Shown here piece after piece: positions 24,565 through 32,280 of a stretch of 32,368 nt of DNA (its first letter is position 1; the number at the start of each line of letters is the position of its first letter). Origin of the DNA: Segatella copri (GTDB taxonomy: Bacteria; Bacteroidota; Bacteroidia; Bacteroidales; Bacteroidaceae). A model generated the notes under the pieces. The model was not told the origin of the DNA and ran no database searches. It saw only the letters and a program-made list of their open reading frames with translations. The position numbers were made by a program, and so were the translations under genes. Location of the stretch: the NCBI RefSeq assembly GCF_009494395.1, contig NZ_VZCB01000063.1:1-32368 (forward strand). Reading direction: 5' to 3'.

Positions 24565-26877
24565 TTACGAGTTTTCAATTTCATCAAAACGAACATAGAA
24601 TTTGAGCTTCTCATCTATATTCAGATTGAAATAGTCATATAACTCAGGAACAATAGGAACAAAGATTTTATCCTTTGTTATTATCGTTGTAGAACGTATT
24701 GTCTTTCCACCAGTTGAATCTGGTATTTTTCGCGTCAACTCCAAATCATAATAGAGTGTATTCTTACCATAAGCATCCGTGAATATATATATCAACCTAT
24801 GCATACTCCAAATAATCCTTGTTGTATGAGGGGAAGAGAAGAATATACGCTTTTGCTTTACCATCTTGTCTGTCAACGCCATAAACATTTTATTATTTTG
24901 CAGTACAGGTGTAAAGGTTTCTGTCTTTAGTATACGTAATTTGGTCTCTACATCAAGACACATGATAGGCGGCATTGGTAAAATTTCATTATTTTCGACA
25001 TTGGCAACTGCATCTTTCGACTTATTTAAAGCATTGCTTTCTATATTAGAAATAACTTCAGACACATCACCTACTTGTGACTTGTTTATAGTTTGCTGAT
25101 GCTTATTGCGTTCCGCCTTGGCAAACTTCAAGAAATCCTCTGCAGAAATCTCTTCTGCTCGGAGTTTGTTTATCATCTCATCCATAGTACCCATCATGTC
25201 GTAAGGTATGACATACTCATCTTTAGTGTTATGGAGGACTCTTGTGATATAATCAGTTCTTTCCTTTACACCTTTGGGAATAAAAGCAGAGAATTGCTGA
25301 TATAAAACCACTCTAACAAAATCTTTTGCAATCGGAGTAAACAAACGATAATTCTCTTTTCTGATAGAAATCAAACGATTGACATCGTCATTATTTGGTG
25401 AGATGTAGATGCAAAAGGTTTCATTATTCAAATCATGCGTAACAAACACATTAAGGTAATGAGAAATGTCTGCAAATTTAATATCAAACCCCTTAACATA
25501 ATAATCCTCTTCTATTATGCTTTTAAGTTCATTCAACACAAAGAACTGATCTACCGTCAATTCATTTTGGGTATATTCATGTAGTACTTGTATGGTATTC
25601 GGGATAGAAGCAACTTTCATCTGCTGAAGATAAAGACGCTGAATCCGTTTTCTATAAGTATTGTCAGATATGGATAATACCGTTTCTGGTGAATTTTTGA
25701 ATTTAGTTAAGACTGTCGCATCTACACCATCTGCGTATTTATATAATTTTGCAGTATCTAATGTAATAGTACCAAGTTCTATGTAATTTTCTTCATTGGC
25801 AACCTTTACTTTGACATGAGATGCTAATTTTAACTCAAAATTATTAGCTACATATTTTAGATAATCACGATATTGATCACATATTACATCCTGAGAAATA
25901 ATTTCGGTCCATTTTCTTTCCACAGATTGTATTAACGAATAAACCAATTGCGTAGATTCACGACTTACAGCCTCACGACCAGCTGTAGGCACGAGACAAT
26001 CTAAATTTGCCACACCTCCAAAATTATATTCAGAATGTACAATTATATTGGATAAGCCAAATCCGTTTCGAAGCCCCATTAAAGAGCTGTCTGATGCATT
26101 TAAATATAGATACCCATTTAGTTTGGTGCCATAATTATAGATGTCATAGACCATTATGTTAACTTGCAAAGGCATACTATTTCCATAGCCAATATCTAAT
26201 TTATAAGCATAGTCTAGCCCTACAACATGTACATCTGTTAACTTACGCTCAAATGTGATGTTCTTCTTTGGAAACTCTTTTCCATTAATCGTTACAGGAA
26301 TCTCTATATACTCAATATATTGGCGAAGATAGTTTATTGCAGAATCAGCATTAATAACTCCTTGGTTTTCCAATGTTGCTGCAATGCGTGTACCAATCGG
26401 GAATTCATTTGCAGGATGTGTAACAATCGGTATGGACTCTTTAACGTTTAGCTTATCACGCAACGCAACAGAAGTAAAAGACTTTTCTTCCCCAAAGCGA
26501 TGCGTTTGGATTTCTAACTTAGTACAGACTCCAAAATTAGCCAACGCCCCAATACCAAAATGTCCAACAACTCCCGCAGCAATTGCTTGTGGGTTATTCT
26601 TACCGCTATTGCCGGCTTTCCAATAGTTATTGGTAAGAATATCGTCATTCATACCGATACCATTGTCTTCTATAATAATTTGCGTATCAGATATTTCAAC
26701 TTTTATAATAGGAGAAAAATCTGAATCAACTTGCTTCCTTTCCAATATCGCATCATAGGCATTCTGGACATTCTCACGTAGCATAGCTAAAGGAGAATCG
26801 TACAAATCATTACCCAATATGCGAATCATCTGCTTTGCATCAAACTCCATGGAAACATACAACGTATTATTGCTCAT
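24565..26877 (-). CDS. HSP90/HtpG-like GHKL ATPase
   Basis: 770-residue protein with an N-terminal Bergerat-fold ATPase: N-box MLRENVQNAYDA (32-43; E35, N39), DNGIGM (71-76) and GHFGIGALANFGV (105-117) as the ATP-lid glycines. Order and spacing fit HSP90/HtpG and MORC-like ATPases, not histidine kinases. A middle domain of S5 type appears to follow (RNGFGLSN and AGREAVSREST near 275-310, the latter resembling HSP90's GREALSR-like stretch). The C-terminal half (about 350-770) is unfamiliar and differs from true HtpG, so this is not the housekeeping chaperone. It lies 8 bp after the phosphoesterase and 4 bp before the small LTD-like gene. GHKL ATPases of this sort recur in defence islands; function here is inferred. 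Confidence 0.85.
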   Translation of the reverse strand: MSNNTLYVSMEFDAKQMIRILGNDLYDSPLAMLRENVQNAYDAILERKQVDSDFSPIIKVEISDTQIIIEDNGIGMNDDILTNNYWKAGNSGKNNPQAIAAGVVGHFGIGALANFGVCTKLEIQTHRFGEEKSFTSVALRDKLNVKESIPIVTHPANEFPIGTRIAATLENQGVINADSAINYLRQYIEYIEIPVTINGKEFPKKNITFERKLTDVHVVGLDYAYKLDIGYGNSMPLQVNIMVYDIYNYGTKLNGYLYLNASDSSLMGLRNGFGLSNIIVHSEYNFGGVANLDCLVPTAGREAVSRESTQLVYSLIQSVERKWTEIISQDVICDQYRDYLKYVANNFELKLASHVKVKVANEENYIELGTITLDTAKLYKYADGVDATVLTKFKNSPETVLSISDNTYRKRIQRLYLQQMKVASIPNTIQVLHEYTQNELTVDQFFVLNELKSIIEEDYYVKGFDIKFADISHYLNVFVTHDLNNETFCIYISPNNDDVNRLISIRKENYRLFTPIAKDFVRVVLYQQFSAFIPKGVKERTDYITRVLHNTKDEYVIPYDMMGTMDEMINKLRAEEISAEDFLKFAKAERNKHQQTINKSQVGDVSEVISNIESNALNKSKDAVANVENNEILPMPPIMCLDVETKLRILKTETFTPVLQNNKMFMALTDKMVKQKRIFFSSPHTTRIIWSMHRLIYIFTDAYGKNTLYYDLELTRKIPDSTGGKTIRSTTIITKDKIFVPIVPELYDYFNLNIDEKLKFYVRFDEIENS

Positions 26878-26885
26878 AAGTAGAA

Positions 26886-28304
26886 TTATTTTAATGCGTT
26901 CAACAATGTTTTTACATTCATATCATCCATCGCCTGCAATTGAGGGTCTTCCAATAGTGCTTTTTTCTTATCTACATCATTTAGCTGACTAGCTGCTACA
27001 AGTTTCAATACAGCATCTTCAACCGAATGGATTTCCTTGATATTGTCATAAACATACTCATAATCGCTAACTTCTTTCAAATAGTTTTTGAAAAAAGGAT
27101 TATAAGAAGTATTTGTATCTGCCTCAAGCTGTTTGATTGATTCACAGGCTGCTATATAGTCGCCAGTTTCCTTGCATTTTCTATCGATTTGCAAAAGAAC
27201 TTTTTCAGGAGAAATTTCCTTTAAGCAAACTTGATAATGAATCTTATTTGTGGAATTAGGCAATGCTTTCATTGCCCAATGTGGAATTTTATTATTCGGA
27301 TTAGGATTCTTATCCTCACGAATGTTTATGTATATATCAGCACATCCATTATGATGTTCTACCTCTATAACATTGTATTGACGATGGTCTCCAAATGCAA
27401 GTTCTTTCTTTGTACCAAAAAGAGTTCCTGAACTTACCAACAAAAGCTTTTGTACTTTATCGTCTTTTGATAAAAGCATATCAGAATACTCCTCAGCAAT
27501 TTGAAAATGATGCTGATGCCCAAAAAGTCCTATATGAACATCATTGCTCAATAAATCTGTCAATATCGACCTATCCATATAGTTCGTTTCCAATGGGCGT
27601 CCATAGTAATGATGATGCCATATTGCTATATTAAGAAATCCCTGATTATAACTGTCAATTAGTTCGTCCCCAACAGAAATTAGAGCATCCTCGGCAATAT
27701 TACCTGTATCACATAAATGATCTAATTTATGACAGCTATTTAGCCCACAGAAGGTAACTTTACATTCTTCATCAGTATAAGTATAGGCTTGACATTCAGG
27801 GTTTATCGGATATTTTCTAATCCCTTCAAAAAAATGGTTATAAAATGAGACAAACAAGTCAAATCGTTTCTTATAATTCTCTGCATCATTAATCTCGTAA
27901 AAATTCCGATCTTTCCAATTCCAACGCAAATTTGAAGCCTGTGAGAAATACTCCTTAAGATTCTCATTATATGGCTTCGAAGATAGAACTACACTAGCTT
28001 TAGTAATTCTTCGATTTACATCATGGTTGCCAGGGACTACAATGCATCGTTTGCGGTTACCATCTAGATATAGTTTACAAATCTTATCAAGAAAATCTTC
28101 TACATCAGAATATTGTTTGTTTATTTCCTCGTCAGTATAAGCACCTTGAATCAAATCTCCACTAACAACGATGAAAGATGGCTTCACTATACCTTCATGA
28201 GAAGTATAAGCATCCAAATCTCGCTTCAAAGACTGATAAAGAGACTCATAATCAACATCATCCGATTTATGAATGTCAGAAATATGTATTATGGAGTACT
28301 TCAT
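26886..28304 (-). CDS. calcineurin-like metallophosphoesterase
   Basis: 472-residue protein whose first 270 residues form a calcineurin-type two-metal phosphoesterase: ISDIH (8-12; D10, H12), VSGDL (47-51; D50), PGNHDVN (91-97; N93, H94), IWHHHYYG (228-235) and LFGHQHHF (260-267; H263, H265). All metal ligands appear present, so it should cleave a phosphodiester or phosphomonoester (DNA, RNA, cyclic nucleotide or nucleotide). The C-terminal 200 residues include helical, TPR-like text (CKETGDYIAACESIKQLEADTNTSYNPFFKNYL) and may bind the partner ATPase. First of three closely spaced genes, 24 bp after rmlC with no promoter of its own visible, so it is probably expressed with the capsule operon. 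Confidence 0.88.
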   Translation of the reverse strand: MKYSIIHISDIHKSDDVDYESLYQSLKRDLDAYTSHEGIVKPSFIVVSGDLIQGAYTDEEINKQYSDVEDFLDKICKLYLDGNRKRCIVVPGNHDVNRRITKASVVLSSKPYNENLKEYFSQASNLRWNWKDRNFYEINDAENYKKRFDLFVSFYNHFFEGIRKYPINPECQAYTYTDEECKVTFCGLNSCHKLDHLCDTGNIAEDALISVGDELIDSYNQGFLNIAIWHHHYYGRPLETNYMDRSILTDLLSNDVHIGLFGHQHHFQIAEEYSDMLLSKDDKVQKLLLVSSGTLFGTKKELAFGDHRQYNVIEVEHHNGCADIYINIREDKNPNPNNKIPHWAMKALPNSTNKIHYQVCLKEISPEKVLLQIDRKCKETGDYIAACESIKQLEADTNTSYNPFFKNYLKEVSDYEYVYDNIKEIHSVEDAVLKLVAASQLNDVDKKKALLEDPQLQAMDDMNVKTLLNALK

Positions 28305-28328
28305 ATATTAAAAAATAATCAATGCTAC

Positions 28329-28916
28329 TTATTTATATAAATCCACATTGATGTCAAATGGACTATCGAAATCCTTTAACATTTCGTGCTTCGTATCCTT
28401 TTCTGAAAGGTTGGCATGATCGGTTGGAATCTTCCAATCTATGCCTAAGGTGTCGTCAAGGATGCTGATACCACCATCGGCTTCCGGATGATAGAAGTTA
28501 TCACACTTGTATTGGAATACGGCTGTTTCTGAGAGAACGGCGAAACCATGAGCAAAACCCTTTGAAATGAAGAACTGAACATGGTTGTCTTCTGTCAGTT
28601 CTACAGCCACATGCTTGCCATAGGTTGGTGAACCCTTGCGGATATCTACAGCTACATCAAGGACTCTGCCCTTTACGCAACGCACCAACTTGCTCTGTGT
28701 ATAAGGTGGACGCTGGAAGTGCAGACCTCGCATCACGCCATAGCTGCTCATAGACTCGTTGTCTTGGCAGAAGTGAACACTGTGTCCCAGGATTGGGGCA
28801 ACCTTCTCTTCAAACTCTCGCTCGCTGAAGCTCTCGAAGAAGTAGCCGCGAGCATCACGGAAGAGTCGTGGCTCTATAATGAGTACGCCTTCAATTTCTG
28901 TTTTTACTATATTCAT
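28329..28916 (-). CDS. rmlC: dTDP-4-dehydrorhamnose 3,5-epimerase
   Basis: 195-residue canonical RmlC cupin, which epimerises dTDP-4-keto-6-deoxyglucose at C3 and C5 on the way to dTDP-L-rhamnose. RGYFFESF (23-30), RGLHFQRPP (63-71; base H66), FAHGFAV (121-127), FQYKC (134-138; Y136) and GIDWKIP (158-164) are all intact. It is the first recognisable sugar gene of the leftward run; rmlA, rmlB and rmlD are not in the window, so they must be elsewhere if rhamnose is made. GC content is higher than in the phosphoesterase gene it precedes, fitting a conserved backbone gene next to an inserted block. Confidence 0.93.
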   Translation of the reverse strand: MNIVKTEIEGVLIIEPRLFRDARGYFFESFSEREFEEKVAPILGHSVHFCQDNESMSSYGVMRGLHFQRPPYTQSKLVRCVKGRVLDVAVDIRKGSPTYGKHVAVELTEDNHVQFFISKGFAHGFAVLSETAVFQYKCDNFYHPEADGGISILDDTLGIDWKIPTDHANLSEKDTKHEMLKDFDSPFDINVDLYK

Positions 28917-28964
28917 TGATTTAACTTTTGTTCTTAAAAATAAGAAGTTCGAAAACCTACCCGT

Positions 28965-28986
28965 CCTTCCTTATCCTTAAGGAAGG
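28965..28986. repeat. perfect 9-bp hairpin in the rmlC leader
   Basis: CCTTCCTTA (28965-28973), loop TCCT, TAAGGAAGG (28978-28986). It lies about 50 bp upstream of rmlC, at the edge of dispersed repeat copy 2. Similar arms occur near copy 1 (about 23752 and 23834) separated by about 75 bp. There is no T-run, so an intrinsic terminator is not supported. Confidence 0.5.
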
Positions 28987-29041
28987 CTCCACCTCTCATC
29001 TCGGTCTTCTCCCCCTCAGGGTAGAAGAGGGGAACCGCTCT

Positions 29042-29116
29042 CCGGTGCTCAGAACCGCTACGCTCTAAGGTTGGCGGACCAAAGCGGTCTACGCCATATT
29101 GTGCGGGATGGGACCG
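29042..29116. repeat. dispersed intergenic repeat, copy 2 core
   Basis: Second copy of the 75-bp core found at 23934-24008, same orientation and length. It lies in the 269-bp gap between the unknown gene at 29186 and rmlC. The GC-rich surroundings (28959-29121) parallel those of copy 1. No -7 box could be placed in this gap, so the promoter of the capsule run may be further upstream. Confidence 0.75.
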
Positions 29117-29185
29117 CCTGGGCATGAACTATTACAGAAAGGCGACATCACAATTGCAAAGACGGCATTATAGACTATCCATTTC

Positions 29186-29602
29186 TCATTCCCTCCTTTT
29201 CCAATCCCCCACATCGCTTATCACCGCCCCGAAGTCGTAGCCGGCCACGGAGAGCATCTTTTCGCGGACGCTCTTCTCCATGCCACCGTCAAAGGGATGG
29301 AGGGTGACACCGGAATAACAGTCGCAGAAGCATTGCTCCAAGATATCCAGTATGCGACACATCAGAAGTATGCGGTCCCAGACTGAAGAGGTGTTGATGA
29401 GAAGGATGCGGATGGCGGCGTACAGCTGCATCACTGAAACCGACTCGTGGTGACGGAAATGATACTGCGCCCTGCCGCTGAGATGATTCTTCTCTAAATA
29501 TCTTGCACTATACACTTGATGACCTAAGCCATCAACTGCCAACAGGCAATCACCAATCTTGATGATGAGCTGGTCTGGAACATAATCTTTCTGGTTGCTC
29601 AT
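29186..29602 (-). CDS. hypothetical protein at the head of the polysaccharide run
   Basis: 138-residue protein I do not recognise. It has no signal peptide or membrane segment; a central helical stretch (VSVMQLYAAIRILLINTSSVWDRILLMCRILDILEQC, about 56-92) dominates, with an unusual cluster of Cys (CFCDC). It is transcribed toward rmlC and diverges from the VirE-family gene 163 bp away. Position as first gene of the locus is where Bacteroides capsule operons encode UpxY and UpxZ; the helical middle bears a faint likeness to UpxZ, but I cannot support that family assignment from sequence alone. Codon use and GC content match the conserved neighbours rather than the AT-rich cassettes. Confidence 0.65.
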   Translation of the reverse strand: MSNQKDYVPDQLIIKIGDCLLAVDGLGHQVYSARYLEKNHLSGRAQYHFRHHESVSVMQLYAAIRILLINTSSVWDRILLMCRILDILEQCFCDCYSGVTLHPFDGGMEKSVREKMLSVAGYDFGAVISDVGDWKRRE

Positions 29603-29679
29603 GAATTCAAACGTTATTTATGTTAAAAACTCGTTCCCTAGCTAGGAAACAAATGCGATGATATGTCACCGACTTTTTA

Positions 29680-29687
29680 TAATTTTG
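29680..29687 (+). promoter_or_regulatory. possible -7 box (TAATTTTG) for the VirE-family gene
   Basis: TAATTTTG matches the Bacteroidetes -7 consensus TAnnTTTG, 78 bp upstream of the ATG at 29766. The -33 region lacks a clear TTTG. A ribosome-binding-like AGGAAAT lies at about 29753-29759, a suitable distance from the ATG. Confidence 0.4.
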
Positions 29688-29765
29688 CCAGCGTTAGAAA
29701 AAAAACGATGAATTCGTTAAACAACTAACAATTTTTTTTATTAACTAAACATAGGAAATGCAATT

Positions 29766-31916
29766 ATGAATATTAACATTTTCAATGGCTATCAGTCTAC
29801 CGAGCCTGCTATTATCAAGTTCCAGCAAATGGTAGACATCATCAGGGGCGACAAGCAGCTCGCCGAACTGACGAAGCGTTACCGCATCACGCACCAGAGG
29901 GAGTACAAGAGCCAGTGCTACTGCTTCTCAGTGACCTGCGTCTTCCAGGGTGGCAAGGCGAAGAAGGACATCATCGAGGTGACGGGCATCGGATTTTCTG
30001 ACTTCGACCACGTGCCGAAGGAGAAGCTAGCCGAACTCTGCGCCAAGCTGAGAGAGGACAGACACACTTTGTTCTTCCACATCACCGCTTCGGGTGAGGG
30101 ACTGCGCGTGCTCTATCGCTACGAGATGAAACCGGGCATGACGCTGGAGGAGCAGATGAAGTTCTATCCCACTGCCTTCCTCCATGGCAACCAGTATTTC
30201 TCCGACCTGCTGGGCGTGGAGTACGACGAGCATTGCTGCAACCTGGGCAGACTGATGGGTGCCGCCTACGACCCTGATGCCTTCTTCCGACCCAATGCAG
30301 AACCTTTCAGCTACGACTGGCTGGTGGCACGGCAACAGGAGAAGACCTTGCAGGACAATGCCACGGCTCGATTGCGACGGGAGGTGAAGAAGATTGACCG
30401 CCTCTACGAAGACAAGCTTGCCAAGGAACTGGAGCAAGAGATGAAGACTTATGTGGCGGGCAGCAAGAACGAGTATGTGTCGTGCCTCGCCTACAAGCTC
30501 AATGCCTTCGGTTTCTCCGCCGATGCCGCCCTGGAGTTCATCTGCCAGGAGTTTCCCGACTACGAGCGCCCGAAGGCTGTCGTGGACAGTTGCTACCGTC
30601 AGACTGAGGAGCACGGCAAGCGCAAGCACGAGCTGCAAAACCGTCGCCATGAGGCGGGCAAGTCGGCTTCCGTGAACGACATCATCCGGTTTCTGGGCGA
30701 ACACGTGGATCTGAGGTACAACCAGATTACCATGAGGGTGGAGTATCGCATGAAGGAAGAAAGCGACGGAGAGGATTCTTCTACCCCAGGACTTTGGCAG
30801 ATCATCAACGACCGTGCGGTCAACACCCTGTGGAGCGAGATGTCGAAGACAAACCGTGCCGCGGTGCAAGACTTCTTCCGTGTCATCGAGAGCAACTATG
30901 TGCAGCCGTTCAATCCGTTCACCGACTATCTGGGTAGCCTTCCCGAATGGCACGAGGGCGACACCGACTACATACAGCAGCTTGCCGACAGCGTGACCAT
31001 CAAGGGTGGCGAGGAGCAACAGAAGCTATGGGCCTGTTACCTGCGCAAGTGGCTCGTGGGAATGCTGGCAGGATGGACGCTCGACGACGTGGTAAACAAT
31101 GTAATCATCGTATTGATAGGCGCACAGGGCTCCGGCAAGAGCACTTGGATAGCCATGTTGTTGCCACCCGAATTGCGCCAGTATTTCTACACCAAGACCA
31201 ACGCCAGCCGTCTCACAAAGGATGACCTGCTGGTGCTAGCCACCTACGGACTGATGCTCTGCGAGGAGTTGGACACGATGAAGCCCTCAGAGCTGAACCA
31301 GCTGAAGGCTGCCGTCACCATGCTCACCATCGACGAGCGTGCAGCCTACGCCCATTTCGCAGAGCATCGGCCACATATAGCCTCGTTTGCCGCCACAGGC
31401 AACAACGTTCAGTTCCTCTCCGACCCTACGGGCAATCGCCGCTGGCTGCCCTTCGAGGTGGAGAGCATCCAGTCGCCCCGTGAGCATCCCTTCGACTATC
31501 CCCACATCTATGCCCAGGCTTTGCATCTGCTGCGCTCAGGCTTCAGATATTGGTTTACGCAGCAAGAAATCATTGAACTCAACCTTCACAACCACAAGTT
31601 TGAGGCACCCCGTCTGGAGCGGGAACTCGTTGCGCTCTACTTCGCCCATCCCACCGAGGAGCAGCATGGCATATTCATGACTGCCAGCCGTGCCCTGCAG
31701 ATTATCGGAGCGGGCATCAGCCAGAAGCTCAGTGCCGTATATGTGGGCAGGGCTTTCTGTGAGCTGGGATTCCGCAAGGTGAGGGTGAACCACTGCTGGG
31801 GCTATCTCGTGATAGAGCGTGACGGCGACATGATCAAGGCACAGCAAGTACGCCTGGCAATGGAGGCAGAGGACGACTATTCCCAGCAGGAAACCGACCC
31901 CGATCTTCCCTTCTAG
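29766..31916 (+). CDS. VirE/VapE-family primase-helicase-like protein (BT4734-type N-terminus)
   Basis: 716-residue protein in two parts. Residues about 1-200 match the BT4734/BF3469 N-terminal domain (PF08800), including KKDIIEVTGIGFSDFDHV, FFHITASGEGLRVLYRY and NLGRLMGAAYDP, a primase-polymerase-like fold. Residues about 320-680 are the virulence-associated protein E P-loop ATPase: Walker A GAQGSGKST (452-460), Walker B LMLCEELD (about 495-502), a sensor-like ATGNN and NRRWLPFEV. Such proteins resemble mobile-element replication helicases, yet in Bacteroidales they recur near polysaccharide loci with DUF4248, HU-like and amidase genes; their role there is not established. The GC-rich sequence contrasts with the capsule cassettes. 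Confidence 0.9.
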   Translation: MNINIFNGYQSTEPAIIKFQQMVDIIRGDKQLAELTKRYRITHQREYKSQCYCFSVTCVFQGGKAKKDIIEVTGIGFSDFDHVPKEKLAELCAKLREDRHTLFFHITASGEGLRVLYRYEMKPGMTLEEQMKFYPTAFLHGNQYFSDLLGVEYDEHCCNLGRLMGAAYDPDAFFRPNAEPFSYDWLVARQQEKTLQDNATARLRREVKKIDRLYEDKLAKELEQEMKTYVAGSKNEYVSCLAYKLNAFGFSADAALEFICQEFPDYERPKAVVDSCYRQTEEHGKRKHELQNRRHEAGKSASVNDIIRFLGEHVDLRYNQITMRVEYRMKEESDGEDSSTPGLWQIINDRAVNTLWSEMSKTNRAAVQDFFRVIESNYVQPFNPFTDYLGSLPEWHEGDTDYIQQLADSVTIKGGEEQQKLWACYLRKWLVGMLAGWTLDDVVNNVIIVLIGAQGSGKSTWIAMLLPPELRQYFYTKTNASRLTKDDLLVLATYGLMLCEELDTMKPSELNQLKAAVTMLTIDERAAYAHFAEHRPHIASFAATGNNVQFLSDPTGNRRWLPFEVESIQSPREHPFDYPHIYAQALHLLRSGFRYWFTQQEIIELNLHNHKFEAPRLERELVALYFAHPTEEQHGIFMTASRALQIIGAGISQKLSAVYVGRAFCELGFRKVRVNHCWGYLVIERDGDMIKAQQVRLAMEAEDDYSQQETDPDLPF

Positions 31917-31955
31917 GGGTGGGTAGGGTAAGTAAGGGGAGGGTACTTTCTAAGA

Positions 31956-31990
31956 CTTTCCTATGTATAGGTTCGTTTACTATAGGAAAG
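31956..31990. repeat. 9-bp inverted repeat after the VirE-family gene
   Basis: CTTTCCTAT (31956-31964) and ATAGGAAAG (31982-31990) pair perfectly around a 17-nt loop, 40 bp after the stop codon. It may end or stabilise the transcript, but no T-run follows on the plus strand. Confidence 0.45.
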
Positions 31991-32065
31991 ATATAGTATA
32001 TATATAGACTCCTAGGAAAAGCGATTTTCTACTCACCCTAGTTACCCCCTGGCATAAACAAGATA

Positions 32066-32120
32066 GTTACGACCGCTAAGTATCATGGTTACGATAGCTA
32101 AGTATCATATTTACGGATAG
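32066..32120 (+). repeat. 22-bp tandem repeat, two and a half copies
   Basis: Unit 1 (32066-32087) and unit 2 (32088-32109) share GTTACGA--GCTAAGTATCAT; a shortened third unit (TTTACGGATAGTATCTTA) follows. Iterons for a DNA-binding protein or simple slippage are both possible. Confidence 0.6.
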
Positions 32121-32130
32121 TATCTTAGTC

Positions 32131-32249
32131 TCCCACAGATCTCACAGATTTACACAGATTCTCTCGTTGCAAGCAACAGTTATCACCAAACCTCAATGGA
32201 AGAACTCCGAAGGAGTCGAAATCTGTGAAAATCTGTGTTATCTGTGGGA
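32131..32249. repeat. long imperfect inverted repeat (ACAGAT-rich arms)
   Basis: Left arm 32131-32160 begins TCCCACAGAT and contains CACAGATTTACACAGATT; right arm 32219-32249 is its near-complement ending TATCTGTGGGA. The arms would form a hairpin of about 30 bp with a few mismatches around a loop of about 58 nt. Such ACAGAT-arm palindromes look like a dispersed repeat or MITE-like element. Confidence 0.6.
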
Positions 32250-32280
32250 AAATTAAACATTCAACATTATAACAACGTTT

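Larger units (their letters stand above)
31917..32280. other. 364-bp non-coding spacer rich in small repeats
   Basis: No gene is supported between the VirE-family stop and the DUF4248 start. It holds an inverted repeat at 31956-31990, a 22-bp tandem repeat at 32066-32120, and an imperfect inverted repeat of about 30 bp (32131-32160 with 32219-32249). I see no TAnnTTTG promoter box within the last 80 bp. Confidence 0.6.

Noticed and set aside
24565..26877. ATPase as the chaperone HtpG
   Set aside because: The Bergerat site fits, but the C-terminal half is unlike HtpG, and the gene is coupled to a phosphoesterase in an accessory block.
28934..29125. 63-codon open frame between the unknown gene and rmlC
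   Set aside because: It is a translation of dispersed repeat copy 2, with arginine/proline-rich text and no ribosome-binding site.
30027..31019. 330-codon minus-strand frame opposite the VirE-family gene
   Set aside because: Antisense frame caused by high GC; leucine/valine/histidine-rich text without domain motifs, while the plus-strand gene has a full P-loop.
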